Shown piece by piece: positions 33,791 through 42,321 of a stretch of DNA of 64,000 bases. The notes below the pieces were generated by a model that was given only the letters and a program-made list of their open reading frames with translations, was not told where the DNA came from and did no database searches. Position 1 is the stretch's first letter; each line of letters begins with the position of its first letter. Source of the stretch: Rhodospirillaceae bacterium (GTDB lineage Bacteria > Pseudomonadota > Alphaproteobacteria > GCA-2731375); assembly GCA_018701215.1 (NCBI GenBank), contig JABIWH010000007.1:1-64000 (forward strand). The letters run 5' to 3'. The position numbers were made by a program, and so were the translations under genes.

Positions 33791-36454
33791 ATGACGGCCT
33801 CGGAGACGCAATCCAGCGACGACGAACTACTGCGTGAAGTGCAGCGGTTGCGCCGCTCGGAAGCGCAATTCACCCGTATATTTCAACAAAGTCCCGTATG
33901 CCTGACGATCACCGCCATCGATACCAGCGAGTTCTTTCGGGTTAACGATACCTGGTGCCAAACCCTTGGCTACAGCCAAGACGAAGTCATCGGCCAGACC
34001 GCGGTGGGACTGAACATCTGGCAGGCGACCGATCGTCAACGGGGCGGCTATCTCAATCTGCTCAAACGAAATGGCACGGTCCGCAATTTCGAGACCCGGA
34101 TGCGGACCAAGGATGGTCAAATCCTAACCGTTTTGATTTCCGCCGACCTGCTTGATTTCGAAGGTGAGGCGAGGCTGTATTCCACGATAACCGATATCAC
34201 CCAGCGGGCGGAGGCCGAACGTCTGTTCGCGGTCGCTTTTGACGCCAATCCGGAATCCGTCGCCTTGAGCCGGGTCGACAATGGCGTTTTCATCAACGTT
34301 AACCGGCGTTTCCTGGATTATTACGGTCTGGAAAAAGAACAAGTGATCGGCAAAACGGCGGCGGATTTAAACTTGTGGGCGAATGGCGCCGCGCGCCCGC
34401 CGTTTATGGACAAGCTCAGAGAAGACGGCCGGCTACGTGACTATTCGGTCGAAATGCCGGCCAGGGATGGCCGTCGGGACCACTTCCAATATTCCGTTGA
34501 GCAGGTTGAGATTGAGGGCGTCGCCGCCTATTTGACCATTGCCCGCCGCGTGACCGAGGCGGAAGAGGCCAAACAGGCCTTGATTGAAAGCGAAGAACGG
34601 TTCCGACTGTTGCTGGAGGCCGCACCCGTACCACTGTTCGTGGTCCGCGACGGAACTTATTTTTATACCAACAAACTGGCCTGTGAAATACTTGGCTGGC
34701 CCGACGGCGCGTTGGTTGGAACGCCGACGGTGGATAGTTTCGTGGATGTGAGTGTCCGTGGACACCTTGTCTCGGAACTGGCGCGGAACGGTAAAGTCAA
34801 AAACTTCGCAGTACAGTACAAGCGCCGTGATGGCAGCACCTTTTGGGGCGCGGTCAACATCACCGGGATCACCTACCTGGGTCAGCAAGCCTCCCTTACC
34901 GGTATGCAGGACATCACGGAACAGCGGCGTTTGGAAGATGCGCTGCGATTGAGCGAAGCACGGTTTCAGGATTTTGCCGAGATTGGTTCCGACTGGCTAT
35001 GGGAGATGGATGCGGAGCTGCGCTATACCTATTTTTCCGAACGCTTGGAGAAACTGATCGGCTATTCGCCTGACCGCTCTCTGGGTAAGACCCGGCAGCA
35101 GGCGGTCAAGGCGGACCCACATTATGAAAGCTGGTTGCGCCACGAAGAAGACCTGCAGGCACGCCGCCCGTTTCGCGACTACCGTTATACCTATGCCCGC
35201 GACGACGGCCGAATACTGCATTGGTCAGTGACCGGCAAGCCGGTCTTTGACGGTGACGGCACGTTCCAAGGCTATCGCGGCACCGGCACCGATATCACGG
35301 CGGAAGTCGAGGCGCACGACCGGGCCGTGGGTTTCCAACAACGCTTCATTACAGCCGTGGAAAACATGCCAGTGGGCATTGCCTTGTACGATGAAAATGA
35401 TGAATTGGTGCAATGGAACGAGCTTTATCGCAGCATCAATCATGAGGTGGCGGATGCCGCCAAGACGGGAGTCAGTTTCGAAACTCTGTTGCGGCTCCGC
35501 GTCGATCTGGGCACGATCACGAATATGGGCGAAGACAAGGAGGCCTGGATCCAGGCACGCCTGGAAAAGCACCGAAATCCCGGCGATCCGATCCAGATCG
35601 TTCTGGGCACATCAATCTACGAGGTCCGCGAACACCGGACGCCGGATGGCGGCACCCTTATCATTATGGCTGATATAACGGAGTGGCAGACCGCCCAATT
35701 GAATTTGCGGCAGGCCAAGGAAGAAGCGGAACTGGCCGACCGCGCGAAGAGCGAATTCCTGGCCAACATGAGCCACGAACTGCGCACGCCGTTGAATGCC
35801 ATTATCGGCTTCTCCCAAATGCTTGGCATGGGCATCCATGGGGAGCTGAATGAAAAGCAGAGTGAACAAGTGGGCTATGTGGTCAAATCCGGCGAGCACC
35901 TGCTGGATCTGATCAGCGACATTCTTGATATCTCCAAAATTGAAGCCGGCCGCGCTGAATTGTCCGAGGAGCTTATTGAGGTTGCCGGCATGATCAACGT
36001 CAGCCTCAACATGGTCAAATCGAAAGCCGACGAAACCTCGTTGGCCCTCGTCACCGACCTGCCCCTTGAACTGCCCGGCCTGTATGGCGATGTGCGGATG
36101 GTCAAGCAGATCCTGCTGAATTTGCTGTCGAATGCGGTGAAATTCACGCCCAAGGGCGGCCAGGTTAAAGTCATGGCCGGCCAGGATAGTGACGGCAGAT
36201 TGTGGATAGATATTGTCGATAACGGCATCGGCATCGCCGAGGATGATCTGGCCAAGGCCTTGTCAACTTTCGGCCAAGTGGATAGCGCGATGAACCGGGC
36301 CCATCAGGGGACAGGTCTTGGTCTGCCTCTCGCTTCCACCCTGGCTCAATTGCATGGCGGCGGACTGGTTATCAACAGCGAGCCCGACATTGGCACCACG
36401 GCGCGCCTCTGGTTTCCCAAGGAACGCGTTCGATCGCCGGCAAGCCCCTCATAG
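33791..36454 (+). CDS. Soluble multi-PAS sensor histidine kinase
   Basis: 887 residues, no transmembrane helix. A first PAS domain begins at FTRIFQQSPVCLTITAI, and further PAS or PAC units follow up to about residue 640 (five in my reading). Then come HisKA with the phosphorylation site FLANMSHELRTPLNAI (His near residue 662) and HATPase_c with the N-box NLLSNAVKFTPKGGQ, G1 DNGIGIAEDD and G2 GTGLGLPLA. It therefore phosphorylates a separate response regulator; none is adjacent. The likely input is a cytoplasmic redox or small-ligand signal through PAS. Confidence 0.93.
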   Translation: MTASETQSSDDELLREVQRLRRSEAQFTRIFQQSPVCLTITAIDTSEFFRVNDTWCQTLGYSQDEVIGQTAVGLNIWQATDRQRGGYLNLLKRNGTVRNFETRMRTKDGQILTVLISADLLDFEGEARLYSTITDITQRAEAERLFAVAFDANPESVALSRVDNGVFINVNRRFLDYYGLEKEQVIGKTAADLNLWANGAARPPFMDKLREDGRLRDYSVEMPARDGRRDHFQYSVEQVEIEGVAAYLTIARRVTEAEEAKQALIESEERFRLLLEAAPVPLFVVRDGTYFYTNKLACEILGWPDGALVGTPTVDSFVDVSVRGHLVSELARNGKVKNFAVQYKRRDGSTFWGAVNITGITYLGQQASLTGMQDITEQRRLEDALRLSEARFQDFAEIGSDWLWEMDAELRYTYFSERLEKLIGYSPDRSLGKTRQQAVKADPHYESWLRHEEDLQARRPFRDYRYTYARDDGRILHWSVTGKPVFDGDGTFQGYRGTGTDITAEVEAHDRAVGFQQRFITAVENMPVGIALYDENDELVQWNELYRSINHEVADAAKTGVSFETLLRLRVDLGTITNMGEDKEAWIQARLEKHRNPGDPIQIVLGTSIYEVREHRTPDGGTLIIMADITEWQTAQLNLRQAKEEAELADRAKSEFLANMSHELRTPLNAIIGFSQMLGMGIHGELNEKQSEQVGYVVKSGEHLLDLISDILDISKIEAGRAELSEELIEVAGMINVSLNMVKSKADETSLALVTDLPLELPGLYGDVRMVKQILLNLLSNAVKFTPKGGQVKVMAGQDSDGRLWIDIVDNGIGIAEDDLAKALSTFGQVDSAMNRAHQGTGLGLPLASTLAQLHGGGLVINSEPDIGTTARLWFPKERVRSPASPS

Positions 36455-36541
36455 GCCTAGCTTTGAGCCCGCATGAGAATTTTGGAGGACGCAGCATGAG
36501 GATTCAGCAATCGCCGCTATCCCATATTGAGCGCTACTATA

Positions 36542-36577
36542 ATATTGTTTGGGTACCAAACAATATAGACCTATAAT
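36542..36577 (+). promoter_or_regulatory. Promoter with palindromic operator for the molybdenum hydroxylase operon
   Basis: TTGGGT (36549-36554), a 17-base spacer and TATAAT (36572-36577) form a sigma-70-type promoter. The -35 half is buried in a near-perfect 25-bp palindrome, ATATTGTTTGG-GTA-CCAAACAATAT (36542-36566), with 11-bp arms, an evident repressor or activator site. The GGTAC core fits GntR-like half-sites, but the regulator is not identified. Confidence 0.8.
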
Positions 36578-36616
36578 ACCGCAGATAAAATGGGCTATCG
36601 ATGCAGGAGAGCCGCC

Positions 36617-37117
36617 GTGACCAAAACAATCGCGAAAACCGTCCTGTCCCTGAACCTCAACGGCGTTGTCCGTGATGATGTCATTCCGGACAACTTGCTG
36701 TTGGTCGATTATCTACGGGAAAAGGCCAGCCTGACCGGCACTAAAATCGGCTGCGATGGGGGTGAATGCGGCGCCTGTACCGTGCTGATCGACGGCCGTC
36801 CGCGCCACGCCTGCCTGACCTTGGCGGCAACCTGTCAGGATAGCGAGATCGAGACCATTGACGGTCTGTCCCGCGATAGCCGGCTGACGGCGCTGCAAAG
36901 AGGTTTCAACGAAAAACTGGGCGCCCAATGCGGTTTTTGCACACCGGGGATGATCATGGCGTCCGAGGCCTTATTGCGGCGCATCCCCAATCCAAGCGAA
37001 ACAGATATCCGCGATGCCCTGGCGGCCAATATCTGCCGCTGCACTGGATATGTAAAAATAATCGAGGCGGTACAGTTTGCCGCCCAGGCCCTGACCGAGG
37101 GGGAGCCCGCGGCATGA
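36617..37117 (+). CDS. hcrC: Molybdenum hydroxylase 2Fe-2S (gamma) subunit, HcrC-like
   Basis: 166 residues. Two 2Fe-2S clusters: the plant-type cluster GCDGGECGACTVLIDG, and the helical-bundle cluster QCGFCTPGMIMAS plus ICRCTGYVKI. It passes electrons between the molybdopterin and FAD subunits. GTG 36617 is chosen because CAGGAGA lies 6 bases upstream; ATG 36590 would leave only about six bases from the predicted transcript start and has no ribosome site. Its last codons overlap the next gene by 4 bases. Xanthine-dehydrogenase-family small subunit is the safe class; hcrC is inferred from the FAD subunit. Confidence 0.85.
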   Translation: MTKTIAKTVLSLNLNGVVRDDVIPDNLLLVDYLREKASLTGTKIGCDGGECGACTVLIDGRPRHACLTLAATCQDSEIETIDGLSRDSRLTALQRGFNEKLGAQCGFCTPGMIMASEALLRRIPNPSETDIRDALAANICRCTGYVKIIEAVQFAAQALTEGEPAA

Positions 37118-39447
37118 ACGAGACCAGCCCCGCACAATCCATCGGCGTCCCCAAGCCCTTGGTCGATGGCCCGGAAAAAACCACCGGCAAGGCCATGTTC
37201 GCCGCCGATTTCCAGACGGCGGAAACTTTGGTCGGCCGCATTCTGCGCAGCCCCGTGGCCCACGCCAATATCATCGCCATGGACATAGCAAAGGCAGAGG
37301 CCCTGCCCGGCGTCCACGCCGTGGTCACCGAAGCTGATTGCAGTGACAGTTATGGCGTCCTGCCCATTGCCATGAATGAATGGGCCCTGGCCCGTGGCCG
37401 GGTGCGGTACCGCGGCGAACCGGTTGCCGCCGTCGCCGCCATTGATGTTGCCACGGCACAGCGGGCGCTGGATCTGATCGAGGTTACCTACGAGGAATTG
37501 CCAGCCTACTTCACGGCGGAGGCCGCCCGTGCCGAAGGCGCCGTTCTTTTGCACGACGACAAGCCCGGCAATATCGAGCGTGATGCTGAATTCGATCTGG
37601 GCGATGTGGATGCGGAATTGGCCGCCGCCGATCTGGTGCGCGAGATTGATGTCAATTGCGCCGAGGTCTGTCAGGTGCAGATGGAGCCCCATGCCGCATT
37701 TGCCGAGTATGACGGCGCACGGGAACGCCTGACCATCCGTCCTTCAACCCAGGTGCCGTTCTACGTTCATAAGATGCTGGCCCGCACCATGGGCATGGCC
37801 GAGGGTCATATCCGCGTCATCAAACCCCACATCGGTGGCGGCTTTGGCTCCCGCACCGAAACCCTGCAAAGCGATCTGATCGCCGGGCTGCTGGCGCGCA
37901 AGGCCAGGGCCACGGTAAAAGTCGTGTTGAGCCGGGAGGAGACGTTTATTACCCATCGCGGCCGGCCTGAAAGCCGGATCAAGATGAAGGTGGGCATGAA
38001 AGCGGACGGCACCATCACCGCCGTCGATTTCACCGTGCAACAGCGCGGCGGTGCCTACAGCGGTTATGGCATCGTGACCATTCTGTATTCCGGCTCGATG
38101 ATCTATGGCCTGTACAATATCGTCTCGGCCCGCTTCCAGGGCGTCAGGGTGCTAACCAACACACCGCCCTGCGGCGCCTTTCGCGGCCACGGCACGGTAA
38201 AGACCCGTTTCGCCTTTGAAGGCCTGATCGATGACATGGCCCGGGAACTTGGCCTGGATCCCTTCGCGGTGCGACGGGCCAATCTGTTGGTGGCCCCAAC
38301 CATGACCGAGAACGATCTGCTGGTGAACAGCTATGGCCTGGATCAATGCCTGGACTGGGTCGAGAACGCCTCGGGCTGGAAGTCGCGCAAGGGCAAGCTG
38401 GCGCCCAACAAGGGCCTGGGCATGGCCTGTTCGCACTATATTTCCGGTGCTTCCAAGCCCAAACATTGGACCGGCGAGCCGCATGCCACGATCCATCTGC
38501 GGGTGGACTGGGATGCCTCGATCACCCTGTTGACCGGCGCGGCGGAGATCGGCCAGGGCTCTTCCACGGTCATGGCGCAATGTGTCGCCGAGACCCTGGG
38601 CGTTGATATGGGGCGGATCAACGTGATTTCCTCCGACAGTGCGCTGACGCCAAAGGACAATGGTTCCTATTCATCCCGCGTTACCTTCATGGTCGGCAAC
38701 GCCTCGATCGATGCGGCGCAAAACCTGAAGGCCCGCTTGGTCGAGGCCGCCGCCCGCAAGCTGGAGATCCCGGCGGCGGACGTGGAATGCCTGGGCGAAG
38801 TCTATCGCGGCGGCCAGCAGGACCAGGGCCTGACCTTCGAAGAAGTCGTCATGGAAGCTTTAAGCGGCGAAGGCACCATCACGGTCAAAGGCAACTATGA
38901 CACCATTCCCGAATCCTGGGGCGGGCGAAAATACCGCGGCGCGGCAATCGGCGGCACCATGGCGTTCAGCTATGCCGCGCAGGTGGTCGAGGTGACGGTA
39001 GACCCCCACACGGCGGAAATTACCGTGGACAAGGTCTGGGTCGCCCACGATTGCGGCAAGGCGCTGAACCCGCTGGCGGTCGAGGGCCAGGTCCAGGGCT
39101 CGGTCTGGATGGGCATGGGACAGGCCATGTCCGAGGAGACGGCATTTCACGAGGGCCTGCCGCTGGCCGCCAATATGCTGGATTACCGGGTGCCGACGAT
39201 CATCGAGAGCCCACCCATCGAGGTTGGCATTATCGAAGCCGCCGACCCGCACGGACCATTTGGGGCGAAGGAAGCAGGCGAAGGTTCGTTGAGCGGCTTC
39301 CTGCCCGCCCTGACCAATGCCGTGGCCGATGCCATGGGTGTGCGCGCGGCCGAACTGCCCCTGACCCCGGACCGCCTGCTGGAGCTTTTGGAAAAGAAAG
39401 TCCGGGAGGACGCTGCGACGTCCGGCAGAAATAGGGGGGCCGCCTGA
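37114..39447 (+). CDS. hcrA: Molybdopterin-binding large subunit, HcrA-like
   Basis: 777 residues. Xanthine-dehydrogenase-type molybdopterin protein: GGGFGSRTETLQSDLIAG, PPCGAFRGHGTVKTRFAFEG, AEIGQGSSTVMAQC and the catalytic Glu in GAKEAGEGSLSG near the C-terminus. It binds Mo-molybdopterin cytosine dinucleotide and does the substrate chemistry. The start at 37114 overlaps the small-subunit stop; an earlier in-frame extension (36928) lies inside that gene. The substrate class is inferred from the adjacent FAD subunit; xanthine or aldehyde oxidation cannot be excluded. Confidence 0.88.
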   Translation: MNETSPAQSIGVPKPLVDGPEKTTGKAMFAADFQTAETLVGRILRSPVAHANIIAMDIAKAEALPGVHAVVTEADCSDSYGVLPIAMNEWALARGRVRYRGEPVAAVAAIDVATAQRALDLIEVTYEELPAYFTAEAARAEGAVLLHDDKPGNIERDAEFDLGDVDAELAAADLVREIDVNCAEVCQVQMEPHAAFAEYDGARERLTIRPSTQVPFYVHKMLARTMGMAEGHIRVIKPHIGGGFGSRTETLQSDLIAGLLARKARATVKVVLSREETFITHRGRPESRIKMKVGMKADGTITAVDFTVQQRGGAYSGYGIVTILYSGSMIYGLYNIVSARFQGVRVLTNTPPCGAFRGHGTVKTRFAFEGLIDDMARELGLDPFAVRRANLLVAPTMTENDLLVNSYGLDQCLDWVENASGWKSRKGKLAPNKGLGMACSHYISGASKPKHWTGEPHATIHLRVDWDASITLLTGAAEIGQGSSTVMAQCVAETLGVDMGRINVISSDSALTPKDNGSYSSRVTFMVGNASIDAAQNLKARLVEAAARKLEIPAADVECLGEVYRGGQQDQGLTFEEVVMEALSGEGTITVKGNYDTIPESWGGRKYRGAAIGGTMAFSYAAQVVEVTVDPHTAEITVDKVWVAHDCGKALNPLAVEGQVQGSVWMGMGQAMSEETAFHEGLPLAANMLDYRVPTIIESPPIEVGIIEAADPHGPFGAKEAGEGSLSGFLPALTNAVADAMGVRAAELPLTPDRLLELLEKKVREDAATSGRNRGAA

Positions 39448-40442
39448 TGGAACTTCTGTCCGAATTGAAACTCCACCACCCGATCAGCGTCGAGGATGCC
39501 GTCAGCCTGCATGCCGCCGCACCCACCGGGCGTTATCTGGCGGGCGGCAGCGATTTGCTGGTCAATGTGCGCCGGGGCATCGAACAACCCGGCAGCCTGG
39601 TCTATTTAGACAATATCGCCGAGTTGCAGAGCATCACCGATGCGCCTGATCAAATTACCATTGGCGCCGGCGTGACACTGCGCGAGCTGGCCAACAGCGC
39701 TTTGGTACATGAGCATTTCGCCGCCGTGGCCCAGGCCGCCGGCGAAGTCGCGGGGCCCAGCCACCGTGAATACGGCACCCTGGGCGGCAATCTGTGCCTC
39801 GATACCCGCTGTGTATTTTATAATCAGAGCGAATGGTGGCGGGCGGCGAATAATTACTGTCTGAAAAGCCGGGGCGATATCTGCCACGTCGCACCGGGCG
39901 GCAAGAAATGCTTCGCCGCCTTTTCCGGAGACGTCGCCCCCGCCCTGTTATTGTTCGATGCGGAAGTGGAACTGGCCGGCCCCAGTGGCCGCCGGCGCAT
40001 GGCCCTGGCGGAGCTATACCGCAATGACGGCATGGATCACCTGACCCTGGAAACGGGCGAACTTCTTGTTGCGGTGCATGTGGCTAAACCGTCCGTGCCG
40101 GTAACGTCCGCCTACGCTAAATCGCGGGTCCGCGGTTCCATCGATTTTCCCCTGGCCGGCGTCGCCCTGCGAATGGCGATGCGGGATGGCCGGATTGCCG
40201 AGTTGCGGGTGGGCCTGACCGGCGTCTCGCCCCTGCCCTTCCTGGCCGGCAAGCTGGACAAGTTTATCGGCCGCGCGCCCGACCAGGCCTGTCTGGAAGA
40301 CCTGCGTGATGCCATACGCAGCCAGGCCAAGGCCATGAAGACAACCGTCACCCCGCCCCATTACCGCCGGAGGGTCGCGGGCGCCCTGACGCTGAAATTG
40401 GCGCAAAGTCTCGCGCAGGATTTGGTGGAAGCTAGTTCTTAG
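39447..40442 (+). CDS. hcrB: FAD-binding subunit with extra 4Fe-4S insert (4-hydroxybenzoyl-CoA reductase beta-like)
   Basis: 331 residues. The FAD motif is YLAGGSDLLVNVRRG, followed by TLGGNLCLDTRC and the rest of the CO-dehydrogenase-flavoprotein fold. It has an insertion with cysteines 122, 138, 146 and 155 (RCVFYNQSEW, NNYCLK, DICHVAPGGKKC). This is the extra [4Fe-4S] loop known from 4-hydroxybenzoyl-CoA reductase beta, with the spacing I remember for that enzyme; it is absent in ordinary xanthine dehydrogenases. Start and stop overlap (TGATG at 39445). A reductive dehydroxylation of an aryl-CoA is the best hypothesis. Confidence 0.85.
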   Translation: MELLSELKLHHPISVEDAVSLHAAAPTGRYLAGGSDLLVNVRRGIEQPGSLVYLDNIAELQSITDAPDQITIGAGVTLRELANSALVHEHFAAVAQAAGEVAGPSHREYGTLGGNLCLDTRCVFYNQSEWWRAANNYCLKSRGDICHVAPGGKKCFAAFSGDVAPALLLFDAEVELAGPSGRRRMALAELYRNDGMDHLTLETGELLVAVHVAKPSVPVTSAYAKSRVRGSIDFPLAGVALRMAMRDGRIAELRVGLTGVSPLPFLAGKLDKFIGRAPDQACLEDLRDAIRSQAKAMKTTVTPPHYRRRVAGALTLKLAQSLAQDLVEASS

Positions 40443-40906
40443 CCACGTCCTTCGTGGCTATTTTCATGACTATTTTCATGACTGCGACCCAGGCGACGAA
40501 AGACGCCCTTGGCGGTCATCATCAGGCGTTTGCGGGTAAAGACCTCGCCCTCGACAAAAACCAGCGTCCGGGTACGGCGGATAATTTTTGCCTTGCCCTC
40601 GACCCAATCGCCCAAATGGGCCGGGCCGACAAAATCCGTGGTCATATGCAAGGTCACCGCCGGGCCGGCGCCGCTATTGGAGACGGCCCTGGCCAGCAGG
40701 TTGTCAGTGAAACTCATCACCATGCCGCCATGGATGATGCCGGCATTGTTGATATGAACGCCCGAAACCCAAAAACCACGCCGCCCGTCCGCATCATCGG
40801 GGATCTCGTAAAACGGTCCGATCAGGGTGGTGTATGGGCTTTTCCGCGTTGCCATCACGAAACCCGGCGGCGGCAACTTTTCGGCCGTCTCTTCGTCTTG
40901 CGTCAT
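40439..40906 (-). CDS. PaaI-family acyl-CoA thioesterase
   Basis: 155 residues, hotdog fold. NNAGIIHGGMVMSFTDNLLARAV gives the catalytic HGG and acidic residue, and TLHMTTDFVGPAHLGDWVEGKAKI the second strand pair. The C-terminus is a HENSHENSHE repeat, encoded by 12-bp tandem units at 40458-40481. Its end overlaps the end of the hcrB gene by 4 bases on the opposite strand. Together with the hydroxybenzoyl-CoA-reductase-like operon it could control aryl-CoA pools; that is inference. Confidence 0.85.
   Translation of the reverse strand: MTQDEETAEKLPPPGFVMATRKSPYTTLIGPFYEIPDDADGRRGFWVSGVHINNAGIIHGGMVMSFTDNLLARAVSNSGAGPAVTLHMTTDFVGPAHLGDWVEGKAKIIRRTRTLVFVEGEVFTRKRLMMTAKGVFRRLGRSHENSHENSHEGRG
40441..40465. 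terminator. Hairpin at convergent ends of hcrB and thioesterase genes
   Basis: AGCCACG (40441-40447) and CGTGGCT (40453-40459) make a 7-bp stem with a 5-base loop, followed by ATTTTC on the plus strand. It overlaps both stop regions, so it may end the plus-strand operon while encoding the tail of the opposite gene. Confidence 0.5.
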
Positions 40907-40908
40907 AT

Positions 40909-41364
40909 TCAGTTTCGTCTCGTCAGACTGGGGTGCAAAACGCGGTCTCCCACCTTGATTTTCAGGCGCCGGCTGAGGCCGCCGTTGATTTCCAAGACCG
41001 CCGTCACATCCACATTCGAGCTGATCGGCGTCAGGGAATGGGGTCGGGCGTTGTGATGCAGATGCATGATACGGCCATCGCCGGCGAGGAACAGCATGTC
41101 CAATGGGATCAGGGTATTCTTCATCCAGAAACTCTGCCGGCTGCTGCGTGAAAAAATGAACAGCATGCCGGCATCCTGGGCCAGCCGACGGCGGTGCATC
41201 AGGCCCGTGCGCCGTGTTTCAGGCGTCGCAGCCAGCTCGACCTGAAAATGATGCCGCGCCTGGGCCGTGACCACGGTAACTTCATTTATGGAGCCGGCAG
41301 CGGCCGCCGGCGCACCCGCCGCGAGCATCAACAATAGCCAGAGCAGTTTTCGAAGATAACGCAC
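40909..41364 (-). CDS. DUF192 protein with signal peptide
   Basis: 151 residues from the chosen GTG 41364 (alternatives at 41373 and TTG 41388). An export signal (RYLRKLLWLLLMLAAGAPAAAA) is followed by the DUF192 domain: AATPETRRTGLMHRRRLAQDAGMLFIF, SFWMKNTLIPLDMLFLA and VTAVLEINGG. The family is periplasmic or secreted and of unknown function. It ends 3 bases upstream of the thioesterase start, so the two probably share a transcript. Confidence 0.8.
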   Translation of the reverse strand: MRYLRKLLWLLLMLAAGAPAAAAGSINEVTVVTAQARHHFQVELAATPETRRTGLMHRRRLAQDAGMLFIFSRSSRQSFWMKNTLIPLDMLFLAGDGRIMHLHHNARPHSLTPISSNVDVTAVLEINGGLSRRLKIKVGDRVLHPSLTRRN

Positions 41365-41437
41365 ATCATCCACCCGAATGTCTTCCAACGACCCTTGATA
41401 TAGCCCAAGACCGCATGCTTGCAGAGCCCAAAACGTG

Positions 41438-41472
41438 AAACCGCCCGGCCAACTTTGCTGGCCGGGCGGTCA
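41438..41472 (-). terminator. Terminator hairpin after flaF
   Basis: A 12-bp stem (41440-41451 with 41459-41470) with a 7-base loop lies between the flaF stop and the DUF192 gene. On the minus strand it is followed by TTTCACGTTTT, a modest T-rich stretch. It likely ends the flagellin-flbT-flaF transcript. Confidence 0.65.
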
Positions 41473-41540
41473 CCGGGGTCGGACGCGGAAGCGTCCGGGT
41501 CGAGACTGGCTTTATTCCTTTGGCTGTCGGCCCTGGGTGA

Positions 41541-41882
41541 TTAGGCTGACAGACCCTCCATGATGGAGCGGTTGACGTCGATCAACGGCTCGATCTTGGC
41601 TTCACCGCGCAAAACCTTGCGCGAGTGTTTATCTACCCAGATGGCGAGAGAGATAATTCCGGCCCGCGTTTCATCCGGCAGCACATTGCTTTCCATGGCG
41701 CAATCCGCCTGTAGCGCCAGCCAAAGCCGCCGGTTCCAATGGACTGCCTTGGCCAGAGGTGACTTGGAATCCTCTTTCTGGCTTTCCAGAAGGGCGCGGG
41801 TGACTTGCGCAAATAATCGATATTCCGTCTGCCGCGGATTTTCGGTCGTGTTTTGCGCGACCGTATAGCTATGAAGCGACAT
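41541..41882 (-). CDS. flaF: Flagellin-synthesis activator FlaF
   Basis: 113 residues. The family signature is present (RLFAQVTRALLESQK, LAKAVHWNRRLWLALQADCA, LRAGIISLAIWVDKHSRKVLRG-like end). FlaF is an alphaproteobacterial protein that aids flagellin secretion and synthesis. Its start overlaps flbT by 14 bases, so the trio flagellin-flbT-flaF is one operon on the minus strand. Confidence 0.93.
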   Translation of the reverse strand: MSLHSYTVAQNTTENPRQTEYRLFAQVTRALLESQKEDSKSPLAKAVHWNRRLWLALQADCAMESNVLPDETRAGIISLAIWVDKHSRKVLRGEAKIEPLIDVNRSIMEGLSA

Positions 41883-42267
41883 AATTCAATCTCTCCTCTT
41901 CGAACGGAAACAACTTTCTGCAACCAACCAAGGCCTTGTAGTATTGTTTCGCATGAACCTGCTGTATGACATTGACGCATTGCGCCACCGCTTCGGCATT
42001 GCTGATCGCATTCATGAATGACGACATCAGATCCAGGAAACTGTCCTGATTCTGTTTTAGCGAACCCTCGTCGAGATACAGCATCATGATCGTGAAATAG
42101 ACCCGGCGCATAGGCGTTGTCGCATCTTCAGGCAACATAATGTCTTTTTCCCGAAGCAGAGACGCCCTGTTCTGGATGACCAGAGTTGTACGCCGATCCG
42201 AATTCTGCACCACGGCGCCATTGATGATGAATTTCTCACCTGGCTTAAGTGTCAGTTTTAGTGCCAT
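41869..42267 (-). CDS. flbT: Flagellin-mRNA regulator FlbT
   Basis: 132 residues from ATG 42267 (MALKLTLKPGEKF; a further in-frame ATG at 42279 is likely not used). FlbT family pattern: INGAVVQNSDRRTTLVIQNRASLLREKDIM and RRVYFTIMMLYLDEGS. In Caulobacter FlbT binds flagellin mRNA and limits translation; the same role here is by homology. It lies directly downstream of the flagellin gene and overlaps flaF. Confidence 0.93.
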   Translation of the reverse strand: MALKLTLKPGEKFIINGAVVQNSDRRTTLVIQNRASLLREKDIMLPEDATTPMRRVYFTIMMLYLDEGSLKQNQDSFLDLMSSFMNAISNAEAVAQCVNVIQQVHAKQYYKALVGCRKLFPFEEERLNYVAS

Positions 42268-42321
42268 TTTCCTATCCACGGCCGGTTTTACCAGCCGCTC
42301 CCTCTATGCCTGGCTTTATGG

